The notes: generated from the sequence alone by a model not told the origin. A stretch of DNA of 64,000 bases from Microbacterium sp. KUDC0406 (GCF_021582875.1 NZ_CP091138.1:186001-250000); one strand, 5' to 3'. Positions 44,897 to 56,658 are shown, numbered from the stretch's first letter. Made by a program: numbers and translations.

Positions 44897-44930
44897 ACTG
44901 AAGGGCCCCGTGAGAACGAGGCCCTTCAGT
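44897..44930. terminator. Bidirectional terminator between GNAT gene and tRNA-Ser
   Basis: ACTGAAGGGCC and GGCCCTTCAGT form a perfect 11-bp stem with a 12-base loop, placed between two convergent units. Confidence 0.85.
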
Positions 44931-44933
44931 TCA

Positions 44934-45021
44934 TGGCGGTGACGGCGGGATTCGAACCCGCGGTTGCTTGCACAACACACGCTTTCCAAGCGTGCTCCTT
45001 CGGCCGCTCGGACACGTCACC
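44934..45021 (-). tRNA. tRNA-Ser (GGA anticodon), CCA encoded
   Basis: A class II tRNA of about 88 bases. Acceptor GGTGACG pairs with CGTCACC; the anticodon arm is CACGCTT-GGA-AAGCGTG; there is a long variable arm and T-arm GCGGG-TTCGAAT-CCCGC. Discriminator G is followed by encoded CCA at 44936-44934. Upstream on this strand, TAGGAT near 45040 could be the -10. Confidence 0.96.
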
Positions 45022-45115
45022 AAGGAACAACCTGACTATCCTATCCGATCAGCCGGGGTGCCCCGAACCGGATCCGATCCGACGATGACGTCACCGTGAA
45101 AGAGGAGGATCCGCA

Positions 45116-46048
45116 TTGAGCACCCCCATCATCCTGGACTGCGACCCCGGGCACGACGACGTGTTCGCGCTCTGGCTGGCCGCGGCGCATCCGGCGATTG
45201 ACCTGCGCGCGATCACCACGGTCGGAGGCAACGGCCTGCTCGAGCACACGACGCGGAACGCGCGGATCGCCTGCACGGTCGCGGGCATCGACGGCGTGCC
45301 CATCGCGGCCGGGGCGGCGGAACCGCTCACCGGGGCGCTGCACCCCGCCGAGAACATCCACGGAGCGAACGCACTGGGAGGACCGGAGCTGCCCGAACCG
45401 ACGGTCTCGCTGGATCCGCGCAGTGCTCTCGACCTGATCGTCGACGTGATCGAGTCATCCTCCGAACCCGTCACGATCGTCGCGACCGGCCCCCTGACCA
45501 ACATCGCCATCCTGGCGCGGGAGCGCCCCGACGTGCTCGCCCGCGTTCCCCACGTGGTCTGGATGGGCGGCTCGACCGGACGAGGGAACACGACCCCGTA
45601 CGCCGAGTTCAACGCCTGGACCGACCCCGAGGCGGTCGCGCTGGTACTCGACAGCGGCGTGGGATTCACGATGGTCGGCCTGAACATCTCGCATCAGGCA
45701 CTGATCACCCCCGAGGTGCGTAAGCGCATCGGTGCACTCGGCACCCGCACCGCGGTGTTCGGCCGAGAACTGCTGGACTTCTTCTGCGCCACCTACGAGA
45801 AGGCCGAGCACATGCCGGATGCTCCGCTGCACGATCCCATCACGGTCGCGCTGCTCGCGGACCCGTCGGTGGCGACCACCGTGCGCTCCCGCCTCGACAT
45901 CGAGTTGCACGGCGCCGAGACCCGCGGCGCCACCAGCGTCGACCTGCTCGGTTCGCTCGGCAGGCGGGCCAACGCCGACATCGCCATGGACCTCGACGTC
46001 GAACGATTCTGGCGGCTCATCGAGGAGGCCGTGCTCGCGCTCGCCTGA
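45116..46048 (+). CDS. Inosine/uridine-preferring nucleoside hydrolase
   Basis: A 310-residue nucleoside hydrolase. The calcium-binding N-terminal motif is LDCDPGHDDVFAL (DxDPGxDD type), followed by TTVGGNG, TGPLTNIAIL and AEFNAWTDPEA; the late HDPITVALL segment holds another metal Asp. It splits ribonucleosides to base and ribose for salvage. The start is TTG at 45116 behind AAAGAGGAGGA, a strong site that justifies the rare start codon. Confidence 0.9.
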   Translation: MSTPIILDCDPGHDDVFALWLAAAHPAIDLRAITTVGGNGLLEHTTRNARIACTVAGIDGVPIAAGAAEPLTGALHPAENIHGANALGGPELPEPTVSLDPRSALDLIVDVIESSSEPVTIVATGPLTNIAILARERPDVLARVPHVVWMGGSTGRGNTTPYAEFNAWTDPEAVALVLDSGVGFTMVGLNISHQALITPEVRKRIGALGTRTAVFGRELLDFFCATYEKAEHMPDAPLHDPITVALLADPSVATTVRSRLDIELHGAETRGATSVDLLGSLGRRANADIAMDLDVERFWRLIEEAVLALA

Positions 46049-46079
46049 TCTTCACATCCGGGTTTCCTAGAATCTCCTG

Positions 46080-46988
46080 GTGCCCACCCCGAAGATCGTG
46101 CTGTTCTATGCCTTCGCGCCGCTCGCCGACCCCGAGGTGGTCCGCCTGTGGCAGCGCGACCTCTGCGAGCTGCTCGGGCTGCGCGGCCGCATCCTCATCT
46201 CGGCACAGGGCATCAACGGAACCCTCGGGGGCGACCTGCCGAACGTGAAGAAGTGGTTGCGCCGGTTCCGCGAGCATCCCGCCTTCCGGGCCGCCGACAT
46301 CAAGTGGAGCGAGGGCACAGGGCTCGACGCCGACGGCCTGAGCCTCGACTTCCCGAAGCTCAGTGTGAAGGTGCGCGACGAGATCGTGTCGTTCGGCGCA
46401 CCGGATGAGCTCGCGGTCGACGAGCACGGCGTCGTCGGCGGGGGAGAGCGCCTGACACCCGAGGCGCTGCACGAGCTGGTCTCCGAGCGCGGCGACGAGG
46501 TGGTCTTCTTCGACGGGCGCAACGCGCTCGAGGCGGAGATCGGGCGGTTCCGGAACGCGATCGTGCCCGACACCGAGTCCACCCGCGACTTCGTCGGCCT
46601 GCTCGACAGCGGCGCATACGATCACCTCAAGGACAAGCCCGTCGTGACCTACTGCACCGGCGGCATCCGCTGCGAGGTGCTGTCCAGTCTGATGGCCGCC
46701 CGCGGATTCGGCGAGGTGTACCAGCTCGAGGGCGGCATCGTCCGCTACGGCGAGAGGTTCGGCGACGACGGCCTGTGGGAGGGATCGCTGTACGTGTTCG
46801 ACAAACGCGGTTCGATCGACTTCTCCGACCACGCCGCAGTGATCGGCATGTGCGCCGGATGCGGGGAGCCGACCAAGCGCACCGCGAACTGCCCCGACCC
46901 GTCCTGCCGCCGCCAGTTCGTGGTGTGCGAGAGCTGCGTCACGGTGCCCTGCGAGGAGCACGCCGCGGCGACACCTACTTCCCGGTGA
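46080..46988 (+). CDS. trhO: tRNA uridine(34) hydroxylase TrhO (rhodanese-like)
   Basis: A 302-residue TrhO/YceA protein. The N-terminal acylphosphatase-like part contains [13 protein letters not shown]; the rhodanese domain has the active-site loop YCTGGIRCE with Cys near residue 192; the C-terminus has a Cys-rich segment ([20 protein letters not shown]). It makes 5-hydroxyuridine at tRNA position 34 using oxygen. GTG start 46080 is 6 bases after TAGAAT, so the mRNA is probably leaderless. The 3' end overlaps the convergent gene by 14 bases. Confidence 0.92.
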   Translation: MPTPKIVLFYAFAPLADPEVVRLWQRDLCELLGLRGRILISAQGINGTLGGDLPNVKKWLRRFREHPAFRAADIKWSEGTGLDADGLSLDFPKLSVKVRDEIVSFGAPDELAVDEHGVVGGGERLTPEALHELVSERGDEVVFFDGRNALEAEIGRFRNAIVPDTESTRDFVGLLDSGAYDHLKDKPVVTYCTGGIRCEVLSSLMAARGFGEVYQLEGGIVRYGERFGDDGLWEGSLYVFDKRGSIDFSDHAAVIGMCAGCGEPTKRTANCPDPSCRRQFVVCESCVTVPCEEHAAATPTSR

Positions 46989-49221
46989 CGACGGCTGCGC
47001 CATCCTTCCGGCGCGGCAGCAGCGACCGCGGAACCAGCCGCGCTCCCAGGCGGGCCGGCGTGCTCGACGCGGCCCGCAGCGCCCTGTCCACCCGGGTCAC
47101 GGCGCCGCCCAGTCCCTCGGGCGGTGCCGGCGCGGCGGCATCCGTGCGCTCCGCGTACGCTGCGCGCTCGACGGCGCGGACGATCGCGGCGACATCCGGA
47201 GCATCCGCCGTGCTCTCGGCCACGATCCAGTCGCCGCGGGTGCGTGCGGTGTCGGCATCCGACACCGGCAACCGCAGGTCGACCATGGTCGCCTGCAGCT
47301 CCCGCCAGGCGGCCATGGCGTCTCCGCGCGAGGCCCGCCGAAGGCGCAGGAACTGCAGCATCAGGCGGATCAGCGCGGGCAGCAGCAGTGCGACGAGCAG
47401 TCCGAGCATCGTCCACAGGAACGGCGCGGGGTCGGCCGTCTGCAGTCCTCCGGTTCCGCCGCCCTGCGCACCGGGATCCCTGAGGTCCTCGGTCGGCGCC
47501 GGGGAGGGATCGTCAGTCGGCGCGGTGGTGGGCGTGGGTGCTTCCGGTGCCTCTCCGCCGCCGCCTCCAGCGGCGGTGAACTCGGTCGGCACGCCCAGTG
47601 TCGCCGTGGGCTCGAACGGCACCCATCCGATGCCTTCGAAGTGCACCTCGGGCCAGGAGTGCAGCTGGTCGCTGTCCACCTGGAAGACGGTGCTCTCCTC
47701 CCGGCGCTGATCCGTCGGCCGGCCGGGCAGGTAGCCGACCACGATGCGCACCGGCATGCCCAGGCTGCGCGCCATCAGCGCGAAGGCGCCGGCGAAGTGG
47801 ATGCAGTACCCCGATCTCACCTCGAGGAAGGATGCCACGGCCTCCGCTCCGGTACCGTCGAAGCCCTGATCGACCGGCGTCTCCAGCGAGTACGTGAACT
47901 GGCTGCGGAACCAGTTCTGCAGAGCGATCAGCCTGTCGTAGTCGTTCGTGGCGCCGGCGGTGACCTCCTGCGCGCTCTCGGCGATGACCGGCGGCAGGTC
48001 CTCGGGGACCTCGCCGACGTCGGCGCCTCCGGCGCTCGCGGCGCGGATCTGCTCGAGGGAGGGCTGCACGGCCGTCGAGGTCACTGTGTAGTCGGTGCCG
48101 TCCGCGTTCCTGGTCGCCGAGGACGCCGTGCGGTTGCCGGGCATGACCTCCCAGCCGCTGCCGAGACCGGAGATCTTCTCGGCCGCGTACGGGAGGGGCA
48201 GCCGGGAGCTCGACATGCCGGTCACCCGGATCGAGGTGCTCTGCTCCGCGGTCTTCACCGACGACGCCCAGTCCGGGCTGCCGAAGCCCTCGTCGAGCGG
48301 CTGCCGTCCCGGCCGGTCGGGCCGCCAGATCTCGCCGTCGAAGCGCGACAGCGTGGCCATCCGCAGGTAGGGGGCATCCGAAGCCGTCGTCACGACGGAC
48401 ATCACCGGCACGCTCTCGGGCCGGCGCAGGTCGTCGCCGAGCCGCAGGCTCGCGTCGACCCTGACCGATGGGCCGGTGCCCGGCAGCGTCGCCGACACCG
48501 GCAGCCCGGGGGCGATCACCAGGGCGATGATCACCGCGACGGACCCCACCGAGGTCGCGACGGCGCCTGAGGTGCGCCGCGGTGCACGGTCGTCGTGCCG
48601 CGCTCCGTAGCGGAACAGCACCAGCACCAGGACGGCGAGGAGCACGAACCAGACGACGTTCGCGCCGCCGCCGACGATGATCATCGGCACCGCGCCGACC
48701 GCCGCCACCACGAGGGCGGTGGCGATCACGCAGCGCAGCGCGACGAGCTGGTCGATCACGATCGCCAGCAGTCCGAAGGCGCTGCCGAGCAGGACCGAGA
48801 TCCCGATCGTGGCGTCGATCGGCGCGACGCCGTTCACGATCTCCGCCGACGCTCTGCCGAGGTGCGCCGCCGCCAGGCGCAGCGCCGTCGGGGTCGGGAC
48901 GATGCCGAACCAGGCGGCCTCCCGCACCAGCAGCGTGGTCAGCGTGAGCGTCACCACCACGAACTGTGCGATGAACGTCGACCCCTCCCGCACGAGCGGG
49001 CGGCGACGGGCGAGCAGCTTCCGCATCAGGATGCCGGTGACTGCTGTGGCGAAGATGACGGCGACGACGATCATGGTCCACGCACCCGGCTTCACCGCCG
49101 CGGTGTACGGCCACGTCGCGACGACCGTCGCACCGGCGGCGAGCAGCGCGGGGGCGACCGGCGCCGGCCGGCGGTCGGGGTTGCGCGCGCCCCAGGCGCT
49201 CTGCGGCGACGGGTCAGCCAT
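46975..49221 (-). CDS. Transglutaminase-like membrane protein (DUF3488/TgpA type)
   Basis: A 748-residue protein: about six N-terminal membrane helices (residues 20-215), an extracytoplasmic region, the transglutaminase core with catalytic Cys in [14 protein letters not shown], His in [10 protein letters not shown] and acidic third residue, a Pro/Thr-rich linker, one more membrane helix and a C-terminal cytoplasmic domain. It is the third gene of a MoxR-DUF58-transglutaminase set, whose members are thought to act together in assembling or modifying surface proteins. The start overlaps the DUF58 stop by 8 bases. Confidence 0.88.
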   Translation of the reverse strand: MADPSPQSAWGARNPDRRPAPVAPALLAAGATVVATWPYTAAVKPGAWTMIVVAVIFATAVTGILMRKLLARRRPLVREGSTFIAQFVVVTLTLTTLLVREAAWFGIVPTPTALRLAAAHLGRASAEIVNGVAPIDATIGISVLLGSAFGLLAIVIDQLVALRCVIATALVVAAVGAVPMIIVGGGANVVWFVLLAVLVLVLFRYGARHDDRAPRRTSGAVATSVGSVAVIIALVIAPGLPVSATLPGTGPSVRVDASLRLGDDLRRPESVPVMSVVTTASDAPYLRMATLSRFDGEIWRPDRPGRQPLDEGFGSPDWASSVKTAEQSTSIRVTGMSSSRLPLPYAAEKISGLGSGWEVMPGNRTASSATRNADGTDYTVTSTAVQPSLEQIRAASAGGADVGEVPEDLPPVIAESAQEVTAGATNDYDRLIALQNWFRSQFTYSLETPVDQGFDGTGAEAVASFLEVRSGYCIHFAGAFALMARSLGMPVRIVVGYLPGRPTDQRREESTVFQVDSDQLHSWPEVHFEGIGWVPFEPTATLGVPTEFTAAGGGGGEAPEAPTPTTAPTDDPSPAPTEDLRDPGAQGGGTGGLQTADPAPFLWTMLGLLVALLLPALIRLMLQFLRLRRASRGDAMAAWRELQATMVDLRLPVSDADTARTRGDWIVAESTADAPDVAAIVRAVERAAYAERTDAAAPAPPEGLGGAVTRVDRALRAASSTPARLGARLVPRSLLPRRKDGAAVVTGK

Positions 49222-50398
49222 GAAGCGCTCCCGGCATCGGGATGACGTCCTGCCACGCATCGGCGAGGTCGGTCCCCGCATCGATCTCGGCGGTGCGCCA
49301 GCCGTGCCTGGCCGCAGCGGGCAGCGCGCCCTCAACCGGTCCCGCGGCGAACAGGATCGGTGCGGCCGCTCCCGGCGGCGCGCAGCCGGTCGGCGTCGGC
49401 CTCGATCATGGCGCCGGTGATCACCACGAGCGGTCCCGGTGCCGAACCTCCGACCAGGGCGGCGATGTCGCGCGACTCACCGCGCGGAGAAACCGTCGCG
49501 AGGGCGACCAGCAGGCCGTCGCGGTCGTCCTCGTGGCCGTGCAGCGATCCGAGCAGCTGACCGGCGCTGTCGATCACGTCCACGCCATAGCCGTCCTGCA
49601 CCAGCCGCACCGCGACCGATGCGCACAGCGAGACGGCGGTCTCGAACAGCGGATCCGGCTCGATCGCGGGCCGAGCCCAGCGCGAAGCGGCACGGTCCAG
49701 TACGACGATCGCGTCGGGGCTCGCCTCCTCCTCCTCCTGGCGCACCATCAGGTCGCCGCGGTGGGCGGTGGCCCGCCAGTGGATGCGGCGCATCGAGTCT
49801 CCGGGCACGTAGTGCCGCCGGGTGAGATTGTCGCTGCCGGGTCCCAGGCGGCTGGAGCGGGAGTGCGCACTGCCGCCGGAGGCGCCGACGCGCACCGGCA
49901 GGGGCTCGAGGGCGACCACCTGCGGCACGACCGTGATCGTGCTGGTGTCGCCGAACTGCTGCTCGCGCTGAGCGAGTCCGAACGGGTCGACGGTGCGCAG
50001 CAGCAGCGGTCCGAGCGCGGAGACACCGCGTCGCGCGCCGGTGACCTGGTACCGCAGCGAGGTGCTGCCGCGCTCGTACTCACCGGACGCCTCGCCCCTG
50101 ACCGCCGTGGGCAGCTCGTCGCGCCAGAGCCCGTAGGGGCTCGCAGCGCACGCAGATCGAAGCGCACCGTCACCCGCGAGGTCTCGCCGACCGTGAGCAG
50201 ATCGGTCGAGATCACTCGGGACACCGTGCCGCTGCGCCGCGGCAGATGCACGGCGATCGCGGCGACCAGCGGCAGCGCGAACAGCAGCACAGCCAGGTAG
50301 ATCAGCACGGGTGCGGCGATGAGGTTCGCCGCGATCACCAGCAGGATGCCGCACAGCAGGCACCCCACGCCACGCAGGGTGAGCGGTCGCCGGCGCAT
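49214..50398 (-). CDS. DUF58-family protein (two frameshifts)
   Basis: 394 residues after repair. It begins with two membrane helices ([20 protein letters not shown]), continues with a beta domain and has the DUF58 signature [20 protein letters not shown], followed by a VWA-like region. A missing base near 50143 and an extra G in the run at 49371-49373 break the frame; the corrected C-terminus ([20 protein letters not shown]) reaches the stop at 49214 that overlaps the transglutaminase start. The two shifts cancel in length, which is a multiple of three. Works with the adjacent MoxR ATPase. Confidence 0.82.
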
Positions 50399-50400
50399 GA

Positions 50401-51378
<978 letters not shown>

Positions 51379-51454
51379 GGAGTCCCTTTCGCCCGTCAGT
51401 GCGCGTGGATCGATCGTAACCCGCAGCGGGCCCCTCTGGACCCCGAGCAGGCAC

Positions 51455-51490
51455 CCGGTCGTTGAGCGAGCGTCAGCGAGACGAAACGCC
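51455..51490 (+). repeat. Family-A palindromic repeat upstream of the SRP RNA
   Basis: CCGGTCGTTGAGCGAG ... GAGACGAAACG copy between the divergent moxR gene and the SRP RNA, overlapping the region where the -35 of the RNA promoter would lie. Confidence 0.8.
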
Positions 51491-51503
51491 CTCAGCCATC
51501 CGG

Positions 51504-51509
51504 TAGACT
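51504..51509 (+). promoter_or_regulatory. -10 hexamer TAGACT of the SRP RNA gene
   Basis: TAGACT is 7 bases before the first base of the predicted RNA, the correct distance for a transcription start. No good -35 is seen; the repeat element occupies that position. Confidence 0.6.
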
Positions 51510-51516
51510 GGTCCAC

Positions 51517-51603
51517 GGCTCTCCGCGTGACGACACCCAGGCCAATTCCCCCAGGACGGAAACGTAGCAAGGGTAACCGGGCTCTGTCGGGTGCGCGGAG
51601 GGT
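51517..51603 (+). ncRNA. ffs: Signal recognition particle RNA, small (4.5S) type
   Basis: The universally conserved SRP helix-8 core is present: CCAGGACGGAA, AACGTAGCAAGG, with GGAA tetraloop flanked by the symmetric and asymmetric loops. Outer strands (GCTCTCCGCG and CGCGGAGGGT) close the hairpin. TTTTCTTT follows immediately as terminator. It binds Ffh and guides membrane-protein targeting. Confidence 0.93.
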
Positions 51604-51649
51604 CTTTTCTTTGGCTCCGTCGGTCCCGTTCACAGCGGATGCTGGCACG

Positions 51650-52340
51650 ATGGCGAACGTGCACGCCACCAGTCGAACGGCCGCCGCCCGGCGCAGGAGG
51701 AGCGGGGCCCGTCGTCCCGTCGGCCGACCGAGCCGTGCCGCCTCTGCGCGCCGCCGCGCCGCCAGCGGCAGAGTGCGCGACCGCCGCCTGCGCGGCTTCG
51801 CGATCGGCGGCCTGATCGCGGCGGTCGCAGCGCTCCTGGTGATGGTGCCGCTGCGGATGGCCGAGCAGCCGTCGCTGTGCGCGGCCGATCCGGCATCCTT
51901 TCCCGCCTCGGGCGTCTCCGGCTGGCAGGGAGATCAGCTCGAGAACGCGGCGACGATCGTGCGCACCGCCTCGTCGCTGGGGTTCGCACGCGACGGGCAG
52001 ATCCTCGGGGTGATGACCGCGATGGGCGAGAGCGGTCTGCACAACATCGACTACGGTGACTGGGAGACGATCGGTTTCCGCAACCCCGACGGCAGCCGCA
52101 CCACGAGCATCGGCCTGTTCCAGCAGCAGAAGTGGTGGGGGAGCGTCGAGACCCGGATGGATCCTGCCGGGTGCCGCCGGCCTGTTCTACGCGAAGCTCG
52201 CGAAGTTGGACGGCTGGCAGAGCATGCCGCCCTCGCAGGCGATCCACCGGGTGCAGGTGAACACCGACCGCGACTACTACGCGCAGTTCCAGGATGACGC
52301 GGCCGCAGTCGTCGACGCCCTGTCGGGGGCGTGCGCGTGA
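51650..52340 (+). CDS. Membrane-anchored lysozyme-like protein (one frameshift)
   Basis: 229 residues after repair. A very basic N-terminus (residues 1-50) precedes one membrane helix ([20 protein letters not shown]) and an extracellular domain with [20 protein letters not shown], a lytic transglycosylase-like core with catalytic-type Glu, then [15 protein letters not shown]. One extra G in the run 52169-52171 shifts the frame; without it [19 protein letters not shown] follows and the protein ends at 52340. Similar domains occur in actinobacterial peptidoglycan hydrolases. It probably acts on cell-wall glycan. Confidence 0.75.
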
Positions 52341-52399
52341 GGTTCTCCTCCGTCCCGGATCGATGGCAGCCCGTCCCCGCCCCGGCATAGGCTGAACCC

Positions 52400-54514
52400 G
52401 TGGCGCAGAGCATCTACATCACGTCCGCCGAGGGGCACACCGGCAAGTCCACGATCGCGCTCGGCGTTCTCGACGCGCTCATGCGGGTCTCGCCTCGGGT
52501 CGGAGTTTTCCGGCCCATCGCCCGGTCGACGACCGAGCGCGACGACATCCTCGAGTTGCTGATCGCCCACGACGGCGTGCAGCTCGACTACGACGAGTGC
52601 GTCGGCGTCACCTACGACGACGTGCGCCGCGACGCCGATGGCGCCCTCGCCACCATCGTCGAACGCTTCAAAGCGGTCGAGGCCCAGTGCGACGCCGTCG
52701 TCGTCCTGGGCAGCGATTACACCGACGTCGCCAGCCCGGCCGAGCTGGGCTACAACGCGCGCGTCGCGGCGAACCTCGGCGCACCGGTGCTGTTGGTGAT
52801 CTCGGGTCGCGACCAGCAGACCCAGGCCGAGCGCCTCGGCACGACCACCGCCCGAACCCCGGCGCAGGTCGGGCAGATGGTCTCGCTCGCACTCGCGGAG
52901 CTCGCCGCCGAGCGCGCCGAGCTGTTCGCCGTGGTCGTCAACCGCGCCGATCCGGAGGCACTGGAGCAGACGATCGAGGTGGTCGAAGCATCTCCGCACA
53001 GGCGCACGCCGGTGTGGGCCATCCCCGAGGACCGCTCGCTCGTCGCGCCCTCCATGCGCGGCGTGCTGCGCGCAGTCGACGGACGGCTGCTGAAGGGAGA
53101 CACAGCCCTGCTCGACCGCGAGGCGCTCGACGTCGTGATCTCGGGCATGTCGATGGTCAATGTGCTGCCGCGCATCACCGAGGGCGCCGTGGTCGTGATC
53201 GCCGCCGACCGCACCGAGGTGCTGCTCGCAGCGCTCCTGGCATCCGCCTCGGGCACCTTCCCGCAGATCGCGGGCATCGTGCTGAACGGGCCGTTCGCGC
53301 TGCCCGAGCCGATCGAGCAGCTGCTCGAGGGCTTCGAGATCGAGGTGCCGATCGTCGCGACCGACCTCGGCACCTTCGACACCGCCACCCGCATCATGAA
53401 CACCCGCGGCAGGCTGAGCGTGGAATCCGGCCAGCGCTACGACAAGGCGCTCGCCCTGTTCCAGCGCCACGTCGACCTCACCGAGCTGACCATCGAACTG
53501 GGTCTCGCCGAGTCGTCCGTGGTCACGCCGCTGATGTTCGAATACGGGCTGATCGAGCGCGCTCGCACCGACCGCAGGCGCATCGTGCTGCCCGAGGGCG
53601 GCGACGACCGCATCCTGCGCGCCGCCGCCGTGCTGCTCGCGAGGGATGTCGCAGACCTGACCATCCTCGGCGACGAGGCCGACATCCGTGCCAGAGCGAC
53701 GTCGCTCGGCCTCGACCTCGACGCCGCGCAGATCATCAGCCCTACCGATGCCGCGCTCGTGGAGCGCTTCGCGGCCGAGTACGCGCGGCTGCGCGCGCAC
53801 AAGGGCGTCACTCTGCAGCAGGCATCCGACACCGTCACCGACGTGTCGTACTTCGGCACGATGATGGTGCACCTCGGCCTCGCCGACGGCATGGTCTCCG
53901 GAGCCGCTCACACCACGGCGCACACGATCCGTCCCGCCTTCGAGATCATCAAGACGCGACCGGGAGTGGAGGTCGTCTCGAGCGTGTTCCTGATGGCGCT
54001 CGCCGACCGTGTGCTCGTCTACGGCGACTGCGCGGTGATCCCCGAGCCCACCAGTGCGCAGCTCGCCGACATCGCGGTGTCGTCCGCGGCGACGGCAGCC
54101 CAGTTCGGCATCGAGCCCCGGGTGGCGATGCTCTCGTACTCGACGGGGGAGTCCGGCTCCGGCGCCGAGGTCGACAAGGTGCGCGCGGCGACCGCCCTGG
54201 TCAGGGAGCGCGCACCGGAGCTGCCCGTCGAGGGGCCGATCCAGTACGACGCCGCGGCCGACGCCGCCGTCGCGCGGGCGAAACTGCCGGACTCCGCCGT
54301 GGCAGGCAGAGCGACCGTGTTCGTCTTCCCCGACCTGAACACCGGCAACAACACGTACAAGGCCGTGCAGCGCTCCGCCGGCGCCGTGGCGATGGGCCCG
54401 GTGCTGCAGGGGCTCAACAAGCCGATCAACGATCTCAGCCGCGGCGCGCTGGTGGAGGACATCGTGAACACCGTCGCGATCACCGCGATCCAGGCCCAGG
54501 GGGCGCGCTCGTGA
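52400..54514 (+). CDS. pta: Phosphate acetyltransferase
   Basis: A 704-residue long-form Pta: N-terminal P-loop domain (GHTGKSTIALGVLDAL), central DRTGG domain (residues ~210-330) and C-terminal catalytic domain (RRIVLPEGGDDRILRAAAVL; NTGNNTYKAVQRSAGA). It interconverts acetyl-CoA and acetyl phosphate. GTG 52400 is 6 bases after TAGGCT, predicting a leaderless mRNA. The stop overlaps ackA by 4 bases (GTGA). Confidence 0.95.
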   Translation: MAQSIYITSAEGHTGKSTIALGVLDALMRVSPRVGVFRPIARSTTERDDILELLIAHDGVQLDYDECVGVTYDDVRRDADGALATIVERFKAVEAQCDAVVVLGSDYTDVASPAELGYNARVAANLGAPVLLVISGRDQQTQAERLGTTTARTPAQVGQMVSLALAELAAERAELFAVVVNRADPEALEQTIEVVEASPHRRTPVWAIPEDRSLVAPSMRGVLRAVDGRLLKGDTALLDREALDVVISGMSMVNVLPRITEGAVVVIAADRTEVLLAALLASASGTFPQIAGIVLNGPFALPEPIEQLLEGFEIEVPIVATDLGTFDTATRIMNTRGRLSVESGQRYDKALALFQRHVDLTELTIELGLAESSVVTPLMFEYGLIERARTDRRRIVLPEGGDDRILRAAAVLLARDVADLTILGDEADIRARATSLGLDLDAAQIISPTDAALVERFAAEYARLRAHKGVTLQQASDTVTDVSYFGTMMVHLGLADGMVSGAAHTTAHTIRPAFEIIKTRPGVEVVSSVFLMALADRVLVYGDCAVIPEPTSAQLADIAVSSAATAAQFGIEPRVAMLSYSTGESGSGAEVDKVRAATALVRERAPELPVEGPIQYDAAADAAVARAKLPDSAVAGRATVFVFPDLNTGNNTYKAVQRSAGAVAMGPVLQGLNKPINDLSRGALVEDIVNTVAITAIQAQGARS

Positions 54515-55740
54515 GCGCCGTCCTCGTGATCAACAGCGGCTCGTCGTCGCTGAAGTACAGTCTGCTCGACATGCACCGCGAGACCGAGCTGGCCGGCGGC
54601 CTGATCGAGCGGATCGGGCAGGACGTCGGCATCGTCTCGCACACGATCCGGCAGACGGCGGGACCCGGCGAGCCGGCCCCCACGATGCTGGATGCCACGA
54701 CGAAGGGCGAGCGTCCCGTCGCCGACCACGATGTCGCGTTCGCCGTCATGCTCGAGCAGTTCGCCGAGCACGGGCCGTCGCTCGCCGAGCATCCGCCGGT
54801 CGCCGTCGGCCACCGCGTCGTGCACGGCGGAGCGCGGTTCTTCGAGCCGACCGTGATCACTCGGCTGGTGGAGATCAACATCGAGGACCTCGCCGTGCTC
54901 GCCCCGCTGCACAATCCGGCCAACGTGGCGGGCATCCGCTCGGCGCGACGCGTGTTCGCCGATGTCCCGCACGTCGCCGTCTTCGACACGGCGTTCCACC
55001 AGACGCTGCCGCCGGCCGCCTACACCTATGCGATCGACGCCGAGCTGGCCGGTGAGCACCGCCTGCGCCGCTACGGCTTCCACGGCACCAGCCACAAGTA
55101 CGTCAGCGAGCAGGCGGCCGCGTTCCTCGGGCGGGATGCCGGGGAGCTGCGTCAGATCGTGTTCCATCTCGGCAACGGCGCCTCGGTCACCGCGATCCGC
55201 GGCGGCGAGTCCGTCGAGACCTCAATGGGGTTCACGCCGCTCGAGGGGCTCGTGATGGGCACCCGCTCCGGCGACATCGACCCTGCCGCGCTGCTGCACC
55301 TGTCACGCCGTGCGGGGATGGGGCCCGACGACCTCGACACCCTGCTGAACAAGCGCAGCGGTCTGCTGGGCCTGGCCGGGCGCAGCGACATGCGCGACAT
55401 CCTCGCCGGTCGCGAGGCCGGGGAGGAGGCGGCGACACTCGCCTACGACGTCTACATCCACCGGCTCCGCGCCTACGCCGGCGCCTACATCGCGCAGCTC
55501 GGTGGCGTCGACGTCATATCGTTCACCGCCGGAGTCGGCGAGAACGCGGCACCGGTGCGCGCGGACGCGATGGCGACGCTGGGCTTCCTCGGCGTCCGGA
55601 TCGACCCGGAACGCAATGCCGCACGCGGCGGCATCCGGCGCATCTCCTCGGACGACTCGTCGGCCGAGGTGCTGGTGGTGCCCACCGACGAGGAGCTGGA
55701 GATCGCGCGGCAGACGCTGGACGTCACGGCCGGTCGTTGA
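54511..55740 (+). CDS. ackA: Acetate kinase
   Basis: A 409-residue acetate kinase: NSGSSSLKYSLLD at the start, VVHGGARFFEP, FDTAFHQTLPPAAYTYAID, RYGFHGTSHKYVSEQ and GTRSGDIDPAALLHL. It makes ATP and acetate from acetyl phosphate. GTG start is coupled to pta. The stop codon lies inside a family-A palindromic repeat (GTCGTTGAGCGAG), so the repeat fixed the present C-terminus. Confidence 0.95.
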   Translation: MSAVLVINSGSSSLKYSLLDMHRETELAGGLIERIGQDVGIVSHTIRQTAGPGEPAPTMLDATTKGERPVADHDVAFAVMLEQFAEHGPSLAEHPPVAVGHRVVHGGARFFEPTVITRLVEINIEDLAVLAPLHNPANVAGIRSARRVFADVPHVAVFDTAFHQTLPPAAYTYAIDAELAGEHRLRRYGFHGTSHKYVSEQAAAFLGRDAGELRQIVFHLGNGASVTAIRGGESVETSMGFTPLEGLVMGTRSGDIDPAALLHLSRRAGMGPDDLDTLLNKRSGLLGLAGRSDMRDILAGREAGEEAATLAYDVYIHRLRAYAGAYIAQLGGVDVISFTAGVGENAAPVRADAMATLGFLGVRIDPERNAARGGIRRISSDDSSAEVLVVPTDEELEIARQTLDVTAGR

Positions 55741-55866
55741 GCGAGGAGGGCCAGCGACGAGACGAAACGTGGTGACGTGTCTCGGGACCTGAGAGCGTTT
55801 CGTCTCGCTCGTTCCTCGCTCGCTCAACGACCCGGGCTCAACGACCCGGGAGTGCTCAACGACCGG
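55730..55866. repeat. Inverted family-A repeats and a CTCAACGACC triplet after ackA
   Basis: A forward copy (55730-55769) and a reverse copy (55795-55834) can form a large stem after ackA and may act as its terminator. Right after, the 10-base end piece CTCAACGACC occurs three times (about 55822, 55837 and 55856), two of them followed by CGGG, apparently duplicated from the reverse copy. Confidence 0.8.
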
Positions 55867-55888
55867 GCTGCGTGACTACCCTGGACAC

Positions 55889-56619
55889 ATGCCCGAATCC
55901 CTGCCAGATCTCCGCGCATCCGCCGGCGTCCTCTTCGACCTCGACGGCGTACTCACTCCGACCGCCGAGGTGCACATGCGCGCCTGGCAGGCCGTGTTCG
56001 ACGACGTGTTCGCGCACTGGGGCATCACACCCCCTACACGGATGCCGACTACTTCGCGCACGTCGACGGCAAGAAGCGGTACGACGGCGTCGCCGCGGTG
56101 ATGCGCAGCCGCAATGTCGAGATCCCCTGGGGGCACGTCGACGACGCGCCGACGGAGGACACGATCAGCGGTATCGGCAATCGCAAGAACGCCGCGTTCG
56201 CCACCGAGCTGCGCAGCCATGGCATCGTCCCGTTCCCCGGTTCACTCGCCCTGCTCGAGCAGCTGCGCGACGCCGGCATCCCGATGGGCGTCGTGTCCAG
56301 CTCGAAGAACGCCGAGGAGGTGCTCGGCTCAGCCGGCATCCGCTCGTTCTTCACCGTCGTCATCGACGGGGTCGTCGCCGAGCGCGACCACCTCGCCTCC
56401 AAGCCCGCACCGGACATGTTCCGCGCCGGCGCGCTCGCGCTGGGCGTCGATCCGGCGCACGCCGTCGCGGTGGAGGATGCGGTCTCGGGAGCGGCATCCG
56501 CGGCGTCCGCCGGGTTCAGCATCGTGGTCGGCGTCGATCGCGGCGCGGGCGAGGCGGCACTGCGGGATGCCGGCGCGACGAGTATCGTCGATGATCTCGC
56601 ACGCCTGCTGGCATCCTGA
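55889..56619 (+). CDS. HAD hydrolase, beta-phosphoglucomutase-like (one frameshift)
   Basis: 243 residues after repair. HAD motif I is VLFDLDGVLTPTAEVH, with nucleophile Asp and acid Asp; motif II is GVVSSSKNAEEVL; motif III/IV includes KPAPDMF and VAVEDAVSGAASA. One C is missing in the run 56030-56034; the corrected text reads YTDADYFAHVDGKKRYDGV, the cap-domain signature of beta-PGM. It likely converts beta-glucose-1-phosphate made by the GH65 phosphorylase downstream to glucose-6-phosphate. TACCCT lies 6 bases before the ATG. Confidence 0.85.
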
Positions 56620-56658
56620 TCCCTTCATCCGAAACACCGATCCACGGAGAGAGTGCGC

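Noticed and set aside
44934..45021. tRNA-Ser as an integration site with attached genomic island
   Set aside because: No integrase and no second copy of the tRNA 3' end was noticed on either side; both flanks carry ordinary metabolic genes.
55820..55866. Three CTCAACGACC repeats looking like a CRISPR start
   Set aside because: Units are 10 bases with gaps of a few bases, no spacers of constant length and no cas genes; they are broken ends of the family-A repeat.
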